A stretch of 64,000 nucleotides of DNA from Micromonospora noduli (GTDB taxonomy: Bacteria > Actinomycetota > Actinomycetes > Mycobacteriales > Micromonosporaceae), in the NCBI RefSeq assembly GCF_003264365.1, contig NZ_PYAK01000005.1, forward strand, positions 178,836 to 242,835, given 5' to 3'. The notes beneath the pieces were generated by a model, which was not told the origin of the DNA, made no database searches, and saw only the letters and a list, made by a program, of their open reading frames with translations. The position numbers and the translations under genes are program-made. This document shows, in pieces, positions 17,722 through 26,419 of this stretch; within the stretch, counting starts at the first letter, position 1, and every line of letters begins with the position of its first letter.

Positions 17722-19029
17722 ATGGCACCGGAGGTGTCGCCGCGAAGGGCCAGGGCCGTGCTGGTCACGCTCTCCCTCGCCGCGTTCGCGTTCATCACGA
17801 CCGAGCTGCTGCCCGTCGGTCTGCTGACCCGCATGGCACCCGATCTGGACCGGTCCCGCTCACAGGTGGGTCTGCTGGTCAGTGGGTACGCCGTGGTGGT
17901 GGTGCTGGCGTCCGTGCCGCTGACCCGACTGACTCAGCGCGTCCCCCGCCGGCACCTGCTCGGCGTCACGATGCTCCTGTTCGCCGCCGCGAACGCCGCC
18001 GCCGCGCTCGCGCCGACGTACGCCGTGCTGGCCGGCTCCCGCCTGGTGACCGCCCTCGCCCAGGCGCTGTTCTGGTCCGTCGCCACGGCGACAGTGATCG
18101 GGCCGTTCCCGGTCGCGGTGCGCGGTCGGGCGGTGGCGCTGTTCGCGACCGGGGCGACGCTCGCCCCGGTGCTCGGCGTACCCCTCGGCACCTGGCTCGG
18201 GCAGCAAGCCGGCTGGCGCGCGGCGTTCGCGGTGCTGGCCGGGATCGGTGTGGCGATCGCCGCCGCGGTGCTGCTCCTTCTCCCCTCCTATCCCCCGGCC
18301 GCCGGCGGCGCCGCCCGGGGCACCGCACCGGACGGCCGGCGCTTCGCCGTCCTGCTGATCGCCACCGCCCTCGGCATCGGCGGCTTCATGACGCTGCAGA
18401 CCTACGTGACACCGTTCCTGCTCGACGTCAGCGGCTTCGCCGACGCGGTGCTGGCGCCGCTGCTGTTCGTCTCCGGCGCGGCAGGCGTCGTCGGCACCCT
18501 GGTCGCGGCCCGGACCCTGGACAGCCGACCGATCGCTTCGCTGCTGACGCCGCTGGCCATCGGCACGGCCTCGCTGCTCGGGCTCTACGCGCTCGGCGCG
18601 CTCAAGCCGGGCGTGGTCGCGCTTCTCGCCGGGATCGGCCTCGCGTACGCGGCGTTCGGCTCCGCCGTGCAGAACCGGATGCTGCAACTGGCCCCGGGCA
18701 GCACCGACATCGCGTCGGCCGGGGTCAGCACCGCCTTCAACGCCGGCATCGCCGGTGGATCACTGCTCGGCGGCGCCCTCCTGCCCACCTCGGGGGCACG
18801 CCCGCTGGCGCTCGCCGGCGGGCTGCTGACGCTGGCCGCCCTCACGCTGCTCGCCGTGGACACGCGTCGCGGCCACGTCGTCGCCCCTCCACCAACCAGT
18901 CCCCCGGCTACGCGCCGGTCCGACTCGCCTGCGGTCGGAAAATCTTCCGGTACGCGCCGGCGTGACGCCGAGGAGTTAGAGCGACGCGGGACCACCTGGC
19001 GGCGGGCGGTCACCCACTCCCCGCGCTGA
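17722..19029 (+). CDS. MFS drug/metabolite exporter (DHA1-type)
   Basis: About 435 residues with twelve membrane helices, the TTELLPVGLL start seen in AraJ/chloramphenicol-type exporters, and loop 2-3 with the DHA1 pattern (LTRLTQRVPRRHLLG). ATG 17722 with a G-rich site upstream is preferred to GTG 17695. After the last helix (ending in LLAVDTR) the frame runs on for roughly 50 low-complexity, Arg/Pro-rich residues and overlaps the convergent gene by 20 bp. The tail may reflect loss of the original stop codon. Substrate unknown. Confidence 0.9.
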   Translation: MAPEVSPRRARAVLVTLSLAAFAFITTELLPVGLLTRMAPDLDRSRSQVGLLVSGYAVVVVLASVPLTRLTQRVPRRHLLGVTMLLFAAANAAAALAPTYAVLAGSRLVTALAQALFWSVATATVIGPFPVAVRGRAVALFATGATLAPVLGVPLGTWLGQQAGWRAAFAVLAGIGVAIAAAVLLLLPSYPPAAGGAARGTAPDGRRFAVLLIATALGIGGFMTLQTYVTPFLLDVSGFADAVLAPLLFVSGAAGVVGTLVAARTLDSRPIASLLTPLAIGTASLLGLYALGALKPGVVALLAGIGLAYAAFGSAVQNRMLQLAPGSTDIASAGVSTAFNAGIAGGSLLGGALLPTSGARPLALAGGLLTLAALTLLAVDTRRGHVVAPPPTSPPATRRSDSPAVGKSSGTRRRDAEELERRGTTWRRAVTHSPR

Positions 19030-19465
19030 CGACCGCCATCACGATCAGGGTGCGTCGCCGCCGCTGACTCATCAGCGCGAAACAGGCGGTGAGCACCACC
19101 AGCTCCAGCTCGGCCCACTCGCCGGTGACGTCGACGCGGATCGGCCCGCCGCGTCGGCCGGGGAGGCGTACCGCGAGGCGGTGCCCGTCGCGTACCAGCT
19201 CACCGCCGCAGCGACCGGGCGCCCAGCGGGCCGTCCCGCCGGGCCCCGGCACGTGCGACCGGCGCGGGTCGAGCCGTACCGGCACGCCGTGCTCGCCCTG
19301 GGAGGCGAACCCGATGCGTCGGCGGTCGGTCGGTGCGACAGTCCAGCGGCCGGTGCTGGTGCGGATCTCGCCGCACCGCCAGGTCCAGCCGGTACGCAGC
19401 GAGGCGCGCGCCCCGGAGTCGAGGACGAAGGCCCCGTCCTGTTTGCGTACGGTCAGCGTGGTCAT
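19010..19465 (-). CDS. Hypothetical basic protein with C-terminal hydrophobic segment
   Basis: 151 residues. ATG 19465 overlaps the stop of the upstream membrane protein gene as ATGA, which fixes the start and shows an operon. The N-terminal part is beta-rich (TLTVRKQDGAFVLDSG, SLRTGWTWRCGEIRTS); a hydrophobic stretch near the end (ELELVVLTACFALM) is followed by SQRRRRTLIVMAVVSAGSG. No family is recognised. The stop lies inside the 3' end of the convergent MFS gene. Confidence 0.6.
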   Translation of the reverse strand: MTTLTVRKQDGAFVLDSGARASLRTGWTWRCGEIRTSTGRWTVAPTDRRRIGFASQGEHGVPVRLDPRRSHVPGPGGTARWAPGRCGGELVRDGHRLAVRLPGRRGGPIRVDVTGEWAELELVVLTACFALMSQRRRRTLIVMAVVSAGSG

Positions 19466-19863
19466 CGGTTCGCCCCTTTCGGACGAGGCCGGGGCAGGCC
19501 GAGGATGAGGATGACGCCGACGCTCAGGTGCAGCAGAACGAGGGTGGCCTTCGCTCCCCCGCCGACGCCACTCGGTGGCCCGACCACGAGCGACAGCAGC
19601 AGGACGGCGCCCGCGATCGAGGTCCACCAGACGCGAGAGCGGTTGGTGCGGCGTTCCAGCACCGCGATCAGCGCCCAGCCGGCCAGTGCCGCGACCGCTG
19701 CGGCCACGATGACCGCGGTCACCGTGATCTGCCGGGTCGAGTTAGCGGACCTGACCGCCAGGTCGACACCGGCCGCCGAGTGCAGAAGCGCGAACTCGAC
19801 CACCGCCACCACGATCGCGCCGGCCGCCACAGCGGCCCGTCCCAGGAGAAGGTTGTTCGTCAT
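19462..19863 (-). CDS. DUF6069-like four-helix membrane protein
   Basis: 133 residues, four membrane helices and a short charged C-terminus (RPRPKGANR). The order of helices and the GWALIAVLERRTNRSRVWW loop after helix 2 fit the DUF6069 family of actinobacterial membrane proteins, whose function is unknown. It is the first gene of a two-gene operon and is divergent from the histidine kinase at 19986, so the two may share a regulatory region. Confidence 0.7.
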   Translation of the reverse strand: MTNNLLLGRAAVAAGAIVVAVVEFALLHSAAGVDLAVRSANSTRQITVTAVIVAAAVAALAGWALIAVLERRTNRSRVWWTSIAGAVLLLSLVVGPPSGVGGGAKATLVLLHLSVGVILILGLPRPRPKGANR

Positions 19864-19985
19864 GGTCTGAGTCTGTGGACCGGGCCGGGTCGGACGCGTC
19901 GGTCCAGAAGCCGCAGCGGGTACGTCCGCTGGCGGCTGGGGGTACTACCAAAGGAGGTGGTCCGGCCCGCCGCCAGCCCAGTAGC

Positions 19986-21155
19986 GTGCGCGGTGTGGAT
20001 GCGGCGACGTGCGAGGTCAAGCCGCCGCGGGCGTGGCGTTCCGTCCCGGTGGTCGTGACGACCGTGGCGGTCGGCGTCCTCGTCGCGACCATGCTGTGGT
20101 CCGCCACCCGGTCCAGCTCCGCCGGCCTGGTCGGCGTCGACGTCGCGCTGGCGGTGGCCGCCCTGGCCCTCGTTCCGGTGGTCCTCCGCCGACCGTTGAT
20201 CGGTGGCGTGCTGGCCGGCCTGCTCGTCGCGCTGTCTCCGGTGGCCACGCCGGTGGCCAGCTTCGCGGTGCTGTTCATCGCCCGCAACCGGCCGTTTCGG
20301 CAGGCGGCGGCGGTGGCGGCGGTCGGCGTGGCGGGCGAGGCGGTGCAGGCGCTCTGGCGGCCGGTGCCCAGCCTGCCGTACGGGTGGCGGTTGGTGCTGA
20401 TGACGATCGCCTACGCTGCCCTGCTCGGCTGGGGCACCTGGGCGCAGGCCCGCAACGCCCTGCTGGCGGCACTGCGGGACCGGGCCCGGCGCGCCGAGCA
20501 GGAGCAGGAACGACGGGTCGGCGAGGCGCGGGCGGCGGAGCGCAGCCGGATCGCGCGGGAGATGCACGACGTGCTGGCCCATCGGCTCTCCCTGCTGGCG
20601 GCGGCCGCCGGCGCGATGGAGTACCGGCCGGACGCGCCGCCCGAGCGGCTCAGCGCCGCGGCCGGGGTGATCCGGGCCAGCGCACACCACGCCCTCGACG
20701 AGCTGCGCGAGGTCATCACCCTGCTACGCAGCGACGACACCGAGTCGCCGACCGACACACCACCCGGGCAGACCCTCGCCGACCTGCCGCGCCTGGTCGA
20801 CGAGGCGCGGGCCGCCGGGCAGCAGATCGAGGTCGACGACCCGCTCGGCCCGCCGGTCGAGATCCCCCCGACGGTCGGCCGCACCGCGTACCGGATCGCG
20901 CAGGAGGCGCTGACCAACGCCCGCAAGCACGCCGCCGGCCAACCGGTCCGGCTGGTGCTCGGCGGCGCGCCCGGCTCCGGCCTGAGCATCGCGGTGAGCA
21001 ACCCGACCACGCCCGACAGCGGTGCCGCCGACAGCGCCGGTACCGGCCTGATCGGCCTCGCCGAACGAGCTGCGCTCACCGGCGGTCGGGTCGCCCACCA
21101 CGTCGACGCCGCGGGCCGGTTCCACCTCACCGCGTGGCTGCCGTGGCCGACGTGA
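19986..21155 (+). CDS. NarL-type sensor histidine kinase
   Basis: About 389 residues: four to five membrane helices with short loops, a coiled-coil linker, then a HisKA_3 dimerisation domain with the phospho-acceptor H194 in SRIAREMHDVLAHRLSLL, and a HATPase_c domain (YRIAQEALTNARKHA; TGLIGLAERAAL). There is no large extracellular sensor, so the signal is probably sensed in the membrane. GTG 19986 is the likely start; GTG 19995 is also possible. A strong AAAGGAGGTGG at 19950 is not in register with any in-frame start. The downstream response regulator overlaps by 4 bp. Confidence 0.9.
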   Translation: MRGVDAATCEVKPPRAWRSVPVVVTTVAVGVLVATMLWSATRSSSAGLVGVDVALAVAALALVPVVLRRPLIGGVLAGLLVALSPVATPVASFAVLFIARNRPFRQAAAVAAVGVAGEAVQALWRPVPSLPYGWRLVLMTIAYAALLGWGTWAQARNALLAALRDRARRAEQEQERRVGEARAAERSRIAREMHDVLAHRLSLLAAAAGAMEYRPDAPPERLSAAAGVIRASAHHALDELREVITLLRSDDTESPTDTPPGQTLADLPRLVDEARAAGQQIEVDDPLGPPVEIPPTVGRTAYRIAQEALTNARKHAAGQPVRLVLGGAPGSGLSIAVSNPTTPDSGAADSAGTGLIGLAERAALTGGRVAHHVDAAGRFHLTAWLPWPT

Positions 21156-21805
21156 CGGGTCCGATCCGGGTCGTCATCGTCGACGACGATCCCCTCGTCC
21201 GGGGAATGCTCACGCTGATGCTCGACGGCGCCGACGGGATCGTCGTGGTGGGCGAGGCCGCCGACGGCGCCGCGGCGATCACGGCGGTGGACCGGCACCT
21301 GCCCGACGTGGTGCTGATGGACATCAGGATGCCCGGCGTCAACGGCATCACCGCCACCGAGCGCCTGCGCCGCCGCCACCGGCCACCCGAGATCATCGTG
21401 CTCACCACGTTCGACACCGACGAGCACGTGGTGCGAGCCCTCCGAGCCGGCGCGAGCGGCTTCCTGCTCAAGGACACCCCGCCCGAGCAGATCAGTCAGG
21501 CGGTCCGAGCGGTGGCGGCCGGCAACCCGATGCTGTCTCCGGGCGTGACGCGCCGCCTCATGCAGCGGGTCGCGTCGGGGGCCGAGTCCTACGAGCAGGC
21601 GCACGAGCGGCTGGCAGTGCTCACACACCGGGAACGCGACGTGGTGCTGGCCATCGCGCAGGGTCGCTCCAATGCCGAGATCGCCAGCGAGCTGCTGATG
21701 AGCGTGACGACGGTGAAGGCCCACGTCTCGCACATCCTGACCAAGCTGGATCTCGACAACCGCACCCAGATCGCCCTGCTCGCCCACGACGGTCGGCTCC
21801 TCTGA
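21152..21805 (+). CDS. NarL/FixJ-family response regulator
   Basis: 217 residues. GTG 21152 overlaps the kinase stop as GTGA, so the pair is translationally coupled. The receiver domain has DDD near the start, the phospho-site D57 in VVLMDIRMPG, and LLKDTPP (Lys). The C-terminal LuxR-type HTH has LTHRERDVVLAIAQGRSNAE and SVTTVKAHVSHILTKLDL. Cognate to the kinase just upstream. Its target genes are unknown; the divergent DUF6069 operon is a candidate. Confidence 0.94.
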   Translation: MTGPIRVVIVDDDPLVRGMLTLMLDGADGIVVVGEAADGAAAITAVDRHLPDVVLMDIRMPGVNGITATERLRRRHRPPEIIVLTTFDTDEHVVRALRAGASGFLLKDTPPEQISQAVRAVAAGNPMLSPGVTRRLMQRVASGAESYEQAHERLAVLTHRERDVVLAIAQGRSNAEIASELLMSVTTVKAHVSHILTKLDLDNRTQIALLAHDGRLL

Positions 21806-21813
21806 CGCCGGGG

Positions 21814-22284
21814 TCAGGCCAGCAGCGCTGGCAGGACGAGCACTGCGAAACGGATCACCCGCCCGGAAAGGCACGCGACGGCGAACTCCCAGCGTCGAAG
21901 GCCCCCGGTGCCGGCGGCGAGGCTCACGACGGCCAGCGGTGGAACCCCGACCGCGGCCGAGGCCAGCACTGTCGGTAGGGCGGTGCGGCGGCGGGAGAGC
22001 CAGCGCCGGATCGGTTCGGTCCACCGGGCGGCCCGAGCCGCCGCCCGACCTGACTTTCCCCGCTTCGCGACCTTGTGGGCCAGTCGCCCCGACCCGCGAC
22101 GCGCCGACTCGAACAACAGCAGCTTGCCGACGGTCTGCCCGAGCGCCAGGGCGACCACGGCGACGAGAGCGTGGCCGCCGCGTTGCCCGGCGACCACGGC
22201 GTAGGCCTCGGCGTTGACGATCGGGACGAGCGCCGAGGCGACACCGTAGCCGAGCGCCACCACGGCCTCGGCGAGGCTGCTCAT
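21814..22284 (-). CDS. Small VTT/DedA-like membrane protein
   Basis: 156 residues with about four hydrophobic segments separated by a very basic loop (KVAKRGKSGRAAARAARW). The pattern VPIVNAEAYAVVAG near the N-terminus and ALGQTVGKLLLFESARRG in the next helix fit VTT (SNARE-associated/YqaA/DedA-like) proteins, which include lipid scramblases. It overlaps the phosphatidyltransferase stop by 4 bp, so it probably works on the lipid made by that enzyme. The exact subfamily is not certain. Confidence 0.7.
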   Translation of the reverse strand: MSSLAEAVVALGYGVASALVPIVNAEAYAVVAGQRGGHALVAVVALALGQTVGKLLLFESARRGSGRLAHKVAKRGKSGRAAARAARWTEPIRRWLSRRRTALPTVLASAAVGVPPLAVVSLAAGTGGLRRWEFAVACLSGRVIRFAVLVLPALLA

Positions 22285-22874
22285 GCCCGTCCGTCCCGTT
22301 CGAGCAGCCGGACCACCGCTGCGACCGACCACAGCTTGACCGCGACGACGGCGACGGCGACGGCCAGCGCGAGCAGGTACTGCCCGAACGCGATGGCGCC
22401 GATGACGCCGGCGGTGTTGGCGACCTTGGCCGCTGGCGACCAGTTCAACGCCCACACCCGCCGGTCGATCAGGTGGAAGTAGTTGGGGCTCAGCACCGGC
22501 CAGCACAGGAACGCCAGCGACAGCATGGTGTCCAGCACCAGGAACGAGAGCAGGAAGACCAGAGCCACGACCGCGACGTCCGGCACGAGGGAGACCAGGC
22601 CCACGCAGAGTACGGCGGTGCACGCGCGGTCGCTCACGATGTCGAAGACGGCCCCGGCCCGGGTCTCCTGTCCGAGCCGGCGGGCGGCCCAGCCGTCGAG
22701 CACGTCGCCGATCCAGTAGATACCGTACGATACCGCCATCAATGCCACCGACCCGGAGACGAGGGCCACGATACCGACGGTGACAGCGGCTACCGTGCGA
22801 ACGGCGGTGATGTAGTTGGGAACCGTACGAAGCGGGCCGACGGTGATGGCGGCGCGGGAGTCGACGAGAGTCAC
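22281..22874 (-). CDS. CDP-alcohol phosphatidyltransferase
   Basis: 197 residues with about five membrane helices. The full family signature is visible: DG-x2-AR-x8-G-x3-D-x3-D, read here as DVLDGWAARR followed by G, D and D at the expected spacing. The enzyme joins a CDP-linked lipid to an alcohol such as inositol, glycerol or another head group; which alcohol is unclear. GTG 22874 preceded by AGAGG is the best start. It is followed at once by a VTT-like gene and is divergent from a histidine kinase. Confidence 0.9.
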   Translation of the reverse strand: MTLVDSRAAITVGPLRTVPNYITAVRTVAAVTVGIVALVSGSVALMAVSYGIYWIGDVLDGWAARRLGQETRAGAVFDIVSDRACTAVLCVGLVSLVPDVAVVALVFLLSFLVLDTMLSLAFLCWPVLSPNYFHLIDRRVWALNWSPAAKVANTAGVIGAIAFGQYLLALAVAVAVVAVKLWSVAAVVRLLERDGRA

Positions 22875-23015
22875 CTCTGCAGAGTCGTCCGGCTGGCGTT
22901 TTCGCGGAACGTGCCGGGGTGCCGATCTGGTTCCGAGGGCGGTACCGGGGTGCCGGCCGATCCGGTACCTGGGTACTGGCCGGTCTTCCGGCTGGTCGCG
23001 GAGACTGTGCGGGTG

Positions 23016-24119
23016 ATGACTGGAATCCGCGAACGGTTGCGCGACCCCGAGCGAGTGCGACGGCTCGCGTACGCTGCGGTGGTTCTGATCATCGCCGCGG
23101 TGGTCACCACCGTCGAGGACGGCGTGTCCGTGCCGTCGGGCTGGGCGTGGCTGGTGCTGCCGGTCGGCCTCGGGGCCACGGCGCTGCGCCCCCGCTACCG
23201 AACCCTGGTCTTCGCGGTCTGCGCTGGGTTCGTGGTGATCGTGAGCACCGGCGAGTCGGTGCAGTTGGGCCTTGCGGCCGCCGGCCTGGTGTTCGTCTCG
23301 GTCTGCGAGGACCCGGCCCGACACCCGTGGCTGGGGTGGGTGGGTGGCTTGGTCGGCGCGGCCGGCGCCCTCACCACCGCGCTGTACAACGGGCGAGGTC
23401 TGTACGAGCAGCCATTCTTCTTCGTGACGGCCGGCTATCTCCTGGCGATCCTGTTGCGATCGTGGTCACGCGGCCACGCCCTGACCCGGGAGACAGACGA
23501 CCTGCGCGGCCAGGCCGCCTGGCTCGAACAGCGCACCAACCTGGCCCGCGAGCTGCATGACGTGGTCGGCCACCACGTCACCGCGATGGTGGTGCAGGCC
23601 GAGGCGGGCCAGCTCAGTGACGACCCGGGGGCGGCCCTGCGGGCGATCGCGGGCAGTGGCCGCACCGCACTGAGCGAGCTGGACACGCTCGTCGTACACC
23701 TGCGCGATCCGGACGCGTCGATCGCGGTGAGCGCGCCGCCGCGCCTGTCCGACATCGACGAGCTGCTCGCCCAGCCGCTGCGCCAGCAGGGCGTGACGGT
23801 GCGGGTCCAGCTGGACCCCGAGCCGGGCCTGGACGAGATCGGAGTATTGACCGCCTACCGCATCGCCCAGGAGGCCCTCACCAACATCGCCCGCCACGCG
23901 AAAGCCACGTCGGCCTGGGTCGAACTGGTCCGCGTCGGCGACCACGTCCGCCTGCGGATCAGCGACGACGGCATCGGGCCGCCCCGCGTACCCACGAGCG
24001 GCTCGGGCCTGCTCGGCATCGGGGAACGCGTTTCCGCGCGCGGCGGCAGCTGGGAGCTGGGCCAGCGCCCCGGCGGCGGCACCGTGGTGCAGGTCAACCT
24101 GCCGGTGGTGAACACGTGA
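23016..24119 (+). CDS. NarL-type sensor histidine kinase
   Basis: About 367 residues. Membrane-embedded N-terminal half (about 20-140), HisKA_3 with H181 in TNLARELHDVVGHHVTAMV, and an HATPase_c domain with YRIAQEALTNIARHA and GSGLLGIGERV. ATG 23016 and GTG 23013 are both preceded by GGAGA. This is the second NarL-type pair in 5 kb. It is divergent from the phosphatidyltransferase/VTT operon, which is a plausible target. The downstream regulator overlaps by 4 bp. Confidence 0.9.
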   Translation: MTGIRERLRDPERVRRLAYAAVVLIIAAVVTTVEDGVSVPSGWAWLVLPVGLGATALRPRYRTLVFAVCAGFVVIVSTGESVQLGLAAAGLVFVSVCEDPARHPWLGWVGGLVGAAGALTTALYNGRGLYEQPFFFVTAGYLLAILLRSWSRGHALTRETDDLRGQAAWLEQRTNLARELHDVVGHHVTAMVVQAEAGQLSDDPGAALRAIAGSGRTALSELDTLVVHLRDPDASIAVSAPPRLSDIDELLAQPLRQQGVTVRVQLDPEPGLDEIGVLTAYRIAQEALTNIARHAKATSAWVELVRVGDHVRLRISDDGIGPPRVPTSGSGLLGIGERVSARGGSWELGQRPGGGTVVQVNLPVVNT

Positions 24120-24763
24120 TCCGCGTCGCGATCGCCGACGACCAGGAGCTGGTCCGGGACGGCTTCAGCCTGATCCTGCGGTCCCAACCCGACATCCAGG
24201 TCGCGGCCGAGGCGGCGGACGGCCGGCAGTTCCTCGACGCCGTACGTCGAGACTCCCGCATCGACGTCGCCCTCGTCGACATCCGCATGCCGGTGCTCGA
24301 CGGCCTGCAAGCCACCCGCGAGCTGGCCACGATCCCGCACGCCCCGGCCGTCATCGTCGTCACCACCTTCGACGACGACGCCTACGTCCTGGACGCCATC
24401 GCCGCCGGCGCGCGCGGGTTCCTGCTCAAGCGTTCCAGCGCCCGTGACCTGATCGCCGCGGTGCGCACCGTCGCGGCCGGCGAGGCGGTCCTCTCCGCCG
24501 AGGTCACCGGCGCCGTACTCGACCGGGTCCGTGCGACCGGCCCGGCCACCCGCGTGGAGTTGGCGGCCTACCAGCTGACCGCTCGGGAGACCGACGTGCT
24601 CGCCCTGATCGGCGCCGGACTCAACAACAACGAGATCGCCGAACGTCTCTACCTGTCCATGAGCACCGTCAAGACCCACGTGACCAACGTGCTGGCCAAG
24701 ACCGGCAGCCGCGATCGCGTACGGGCCGCCATCCTGGCGATCCAGGCCGGCCTGACGCCCTGA
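24116..24763 (+). CDS. NarL/FixJ-family response regulator
   Basis: 215 residues. Start overlaps the kinase stop (GTGA). Receiver domain with ADDQ, phospho-site D55 in VALVDIRMP, and LLKRSSA. The LuxR-type HTH has LTARETDVLALIGAGLNNNE and SMSTVKTHVTNVLAKTG. It pairs with the kinase at 23016-24119. The stop is one base from the convergent membrane protein gene. Confidence 0.94.
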   Translation: MIRVAIADDQELVRDGFSLILRSQPDIQVAAEAADGRQFLDAVRRDSRIDVALVDIRMPVLDGLQATRELATIPHAPAVIVVTTFDDDAYVLDAIAAGARGFLLKRSSARDLIAAVRTVAAGEAVLSAEVTGAVLDRVRATGPATRVELAAYQLTARETDVLALIGAGLNNNEIAERLYLSMSTVKTHVTNVLAKTGSRDRVRAAILAIQAGLTP

Positions 24764-24764
24764 A

Positions 24765-25316
24765 TTAGGGATCGGTGCGTACCAGCCGACGCTGCGGGCT
24801 GGCCTGCCAACCCCCGAACAGCGCCCTCGCCACGACGGCGATGAAGAGGGCCGACGCGATGGTCAACACCACGGCCACAGGAGCGACGTGCTCCGCCTGC
24901 CACTCGACATCGCCCGCTGTGATGGCCGTCTGGTCGATGCCGAAGACATCGAACCACGGCAGCAGCGAGGCCGGATACCACAACGGCGCGTATGAGTACG
25001 GCAGGCCGACACCACCGTTGAGCGTCCAATAACCGGCCACGTCGTAGATCAACGCACTATCGACGACGACCGCCACATCGCAGGCAACCAGGGCCGCCAC
25101 GCACAGCAGCACAATGGCACTCTTGCCGTGCCCCCACCTGGCCAACCTGCTCGACAGGATTGCCCCCGTGCCGAGGAGCGCCGCCCAGACGCTGCCGGTG
25201 AGCGCCTCGATCGGCAGGTACTCGACACGCAGTCCGTGCGCAAACAGCACAAGCAGGAGCACAGTCGATATCCACATCAGGCTGAGCCGCAGAGTCATCG
25301 ACCAGGTTGAAACCAC
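24765..25316 (-). CDS. Hypothetical membrane protein
   Basis: 183 residues from GTG 25316 (ATG 25298 also possible). Four hydrophobic segments are visible (residues about 13-30, 40-55, 67-90 and 145-170). Between the last two there is an aromatic, acidic loop (GYWTLNGGVGLPYSYAPLWY) probably outside the cell. No family is recognised. It converges directly on the response regulator gene. Confidence 0.65.
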   Translation of the reverse strand: MVSTWSMTLRLSLMWISTVLLLVLFAHGLRVEYLPIEALTGSVWAALLGTGAILSSRLARWGHGKSAIVLLCVAALVACDVAVVVDSALIYDVAGYWTLNGGVGLPYSYAPLWYPASLLPWFDVFGIDQTAITAGDVEWQAEHVAPVAVVLTIASALFIAVVARALFGGWQASPQRRLVRTDP

Positions 25317-25440
25317 GCCGCGAGGCTACCGTGGATCGGTTCGGTTCTGGCACCACCGACTCTGCCGGCGGCTTGTTCACGTCGGGCTTGGGGAGCGCAA
25401 GCTGACGCGGTCAGCGGCCGATCGGTCGTAGGGTTGCGGT

Positions 25441-26304
25441 ATGGCACAACGACTCGTCAGCGTATGGCAACCATTCTTCCTTGCTAGCGAGAGTCAGGGC
25501 GCGGCCATCGACGCCGCGACAGAATTGGAGGACCTGGGCTACTCACGAATCTGGTTCTCCGGTGGTTTCGGCGAGAACGTCGCCCCCCGCTTCCGGGAGA
25601 TCCTGGACGGGACCACGCGCATCGGGGTCGCGACCGGAATCCTGAGCATCTGGCACTCGTCGCCACCCGAGGCGGCGGCGTTCGCCGACGACGCGGAGCA
25701 GACCCATCCCGGCCGGTTCCTGCTCGGTCTCGGCGCCAGCCACGCGGTGGTGGTGGAAAGCGGCGGCACCGACTATCGCAAGCCGTACTCACGAATGGTG
25801 CAGTACCTCGACGGCCTCGACGCGGCCGGGCTTCCACCCGAGCGGCGCATCCTGGCGGCACTGGGCCCGCGGATGCTCGAACTCTCCCGCGACCGCTCAA
25901 CCGGGGCGCACCCGTACTTCGTCCCTGCCGAGCACACTGCCGAAGCCCGGGCGGCAATCGGACCCGACCGGCTGCTCGCCCCCGAGGTCGCGGTGGTCCT
26001 CGACGCAGATGCCACCACCGCGCGCGCCACCGCCCGCCAGTACACGAGCGGGTACCTCGCACTGCCGAACTACACCAACAACCTGCGGCGATTCGGCTGG
26101 ACCGACGAGGACTTCGCCGGCGGCGGCAGTGACCGCCTCGTCGACGCCCTGATCCCGTGGGGCAGCGTCGAGAAGGTGGTGGCCGGGTTGGAGAGGCACT
26201 ACCAGGCCGGCGCGGACGAGGTGGCGATCCAGGTGCTCAACGGCGGCGACGACACGACGTTCCCCGCCGACGCGTTCCGCGCCCTCGCCGCAGCCCTGAT
26301 CTGA
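25441..26304 (+). CDS. LLM-class F420-dependent oxidoreductase (TIGR03620-like)
   Basis: 287 residues, TIM-barrel of the luciferase-like family. Typical points are LGYSRIWFSGGF near the N-terminus, ATGILSIWHSSPPEAAAFAD, and GRFLLGLGASHAVVVE, which match the actinobacterial F420-dependent subgroup. It would transfer hydride between F420 and an unknown substrate. No partner gene is adjacent; the gene appears to be monocistronic, with the start 125 bp from a divergent membrane protein gene. Confidence 0.87.
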   Translation: MAQRLVSVWQPFFLASESQGAAIDAATELEDLGYSRIWFSGGFGENVAPRFREILDGTTRIGVATGILSIWHSSPPEAAAFADDAEQTHPGRFLLGLGASHAVVVESGGTDYRKPYSRMVQYLDGLDAAGLPPERRILAALGPRMLELSRDRSTGAHPYFVPAEHTAEARAAIGPDRLLAPEVAVVLDADATTARATARQYTSGYLALPNYTNNLRRFGWTDEDFAGGGSDRLVDALIPWGSVEKVVAGLERHYQAGADEVAIQVLNGGDDTTFPADAFRALAAALI

Positions 26305-26419
26305 CTTCCGAAACCCGCAGCACCGCGATTCATGGTGCGGCGGGGCCGCGTCTGGCTCAGGCGGGGGCGAACTGCTGACTGCGGCGCTTCAGGGTTGAGG
26401 TTGGTGGCCGCGACACCGT

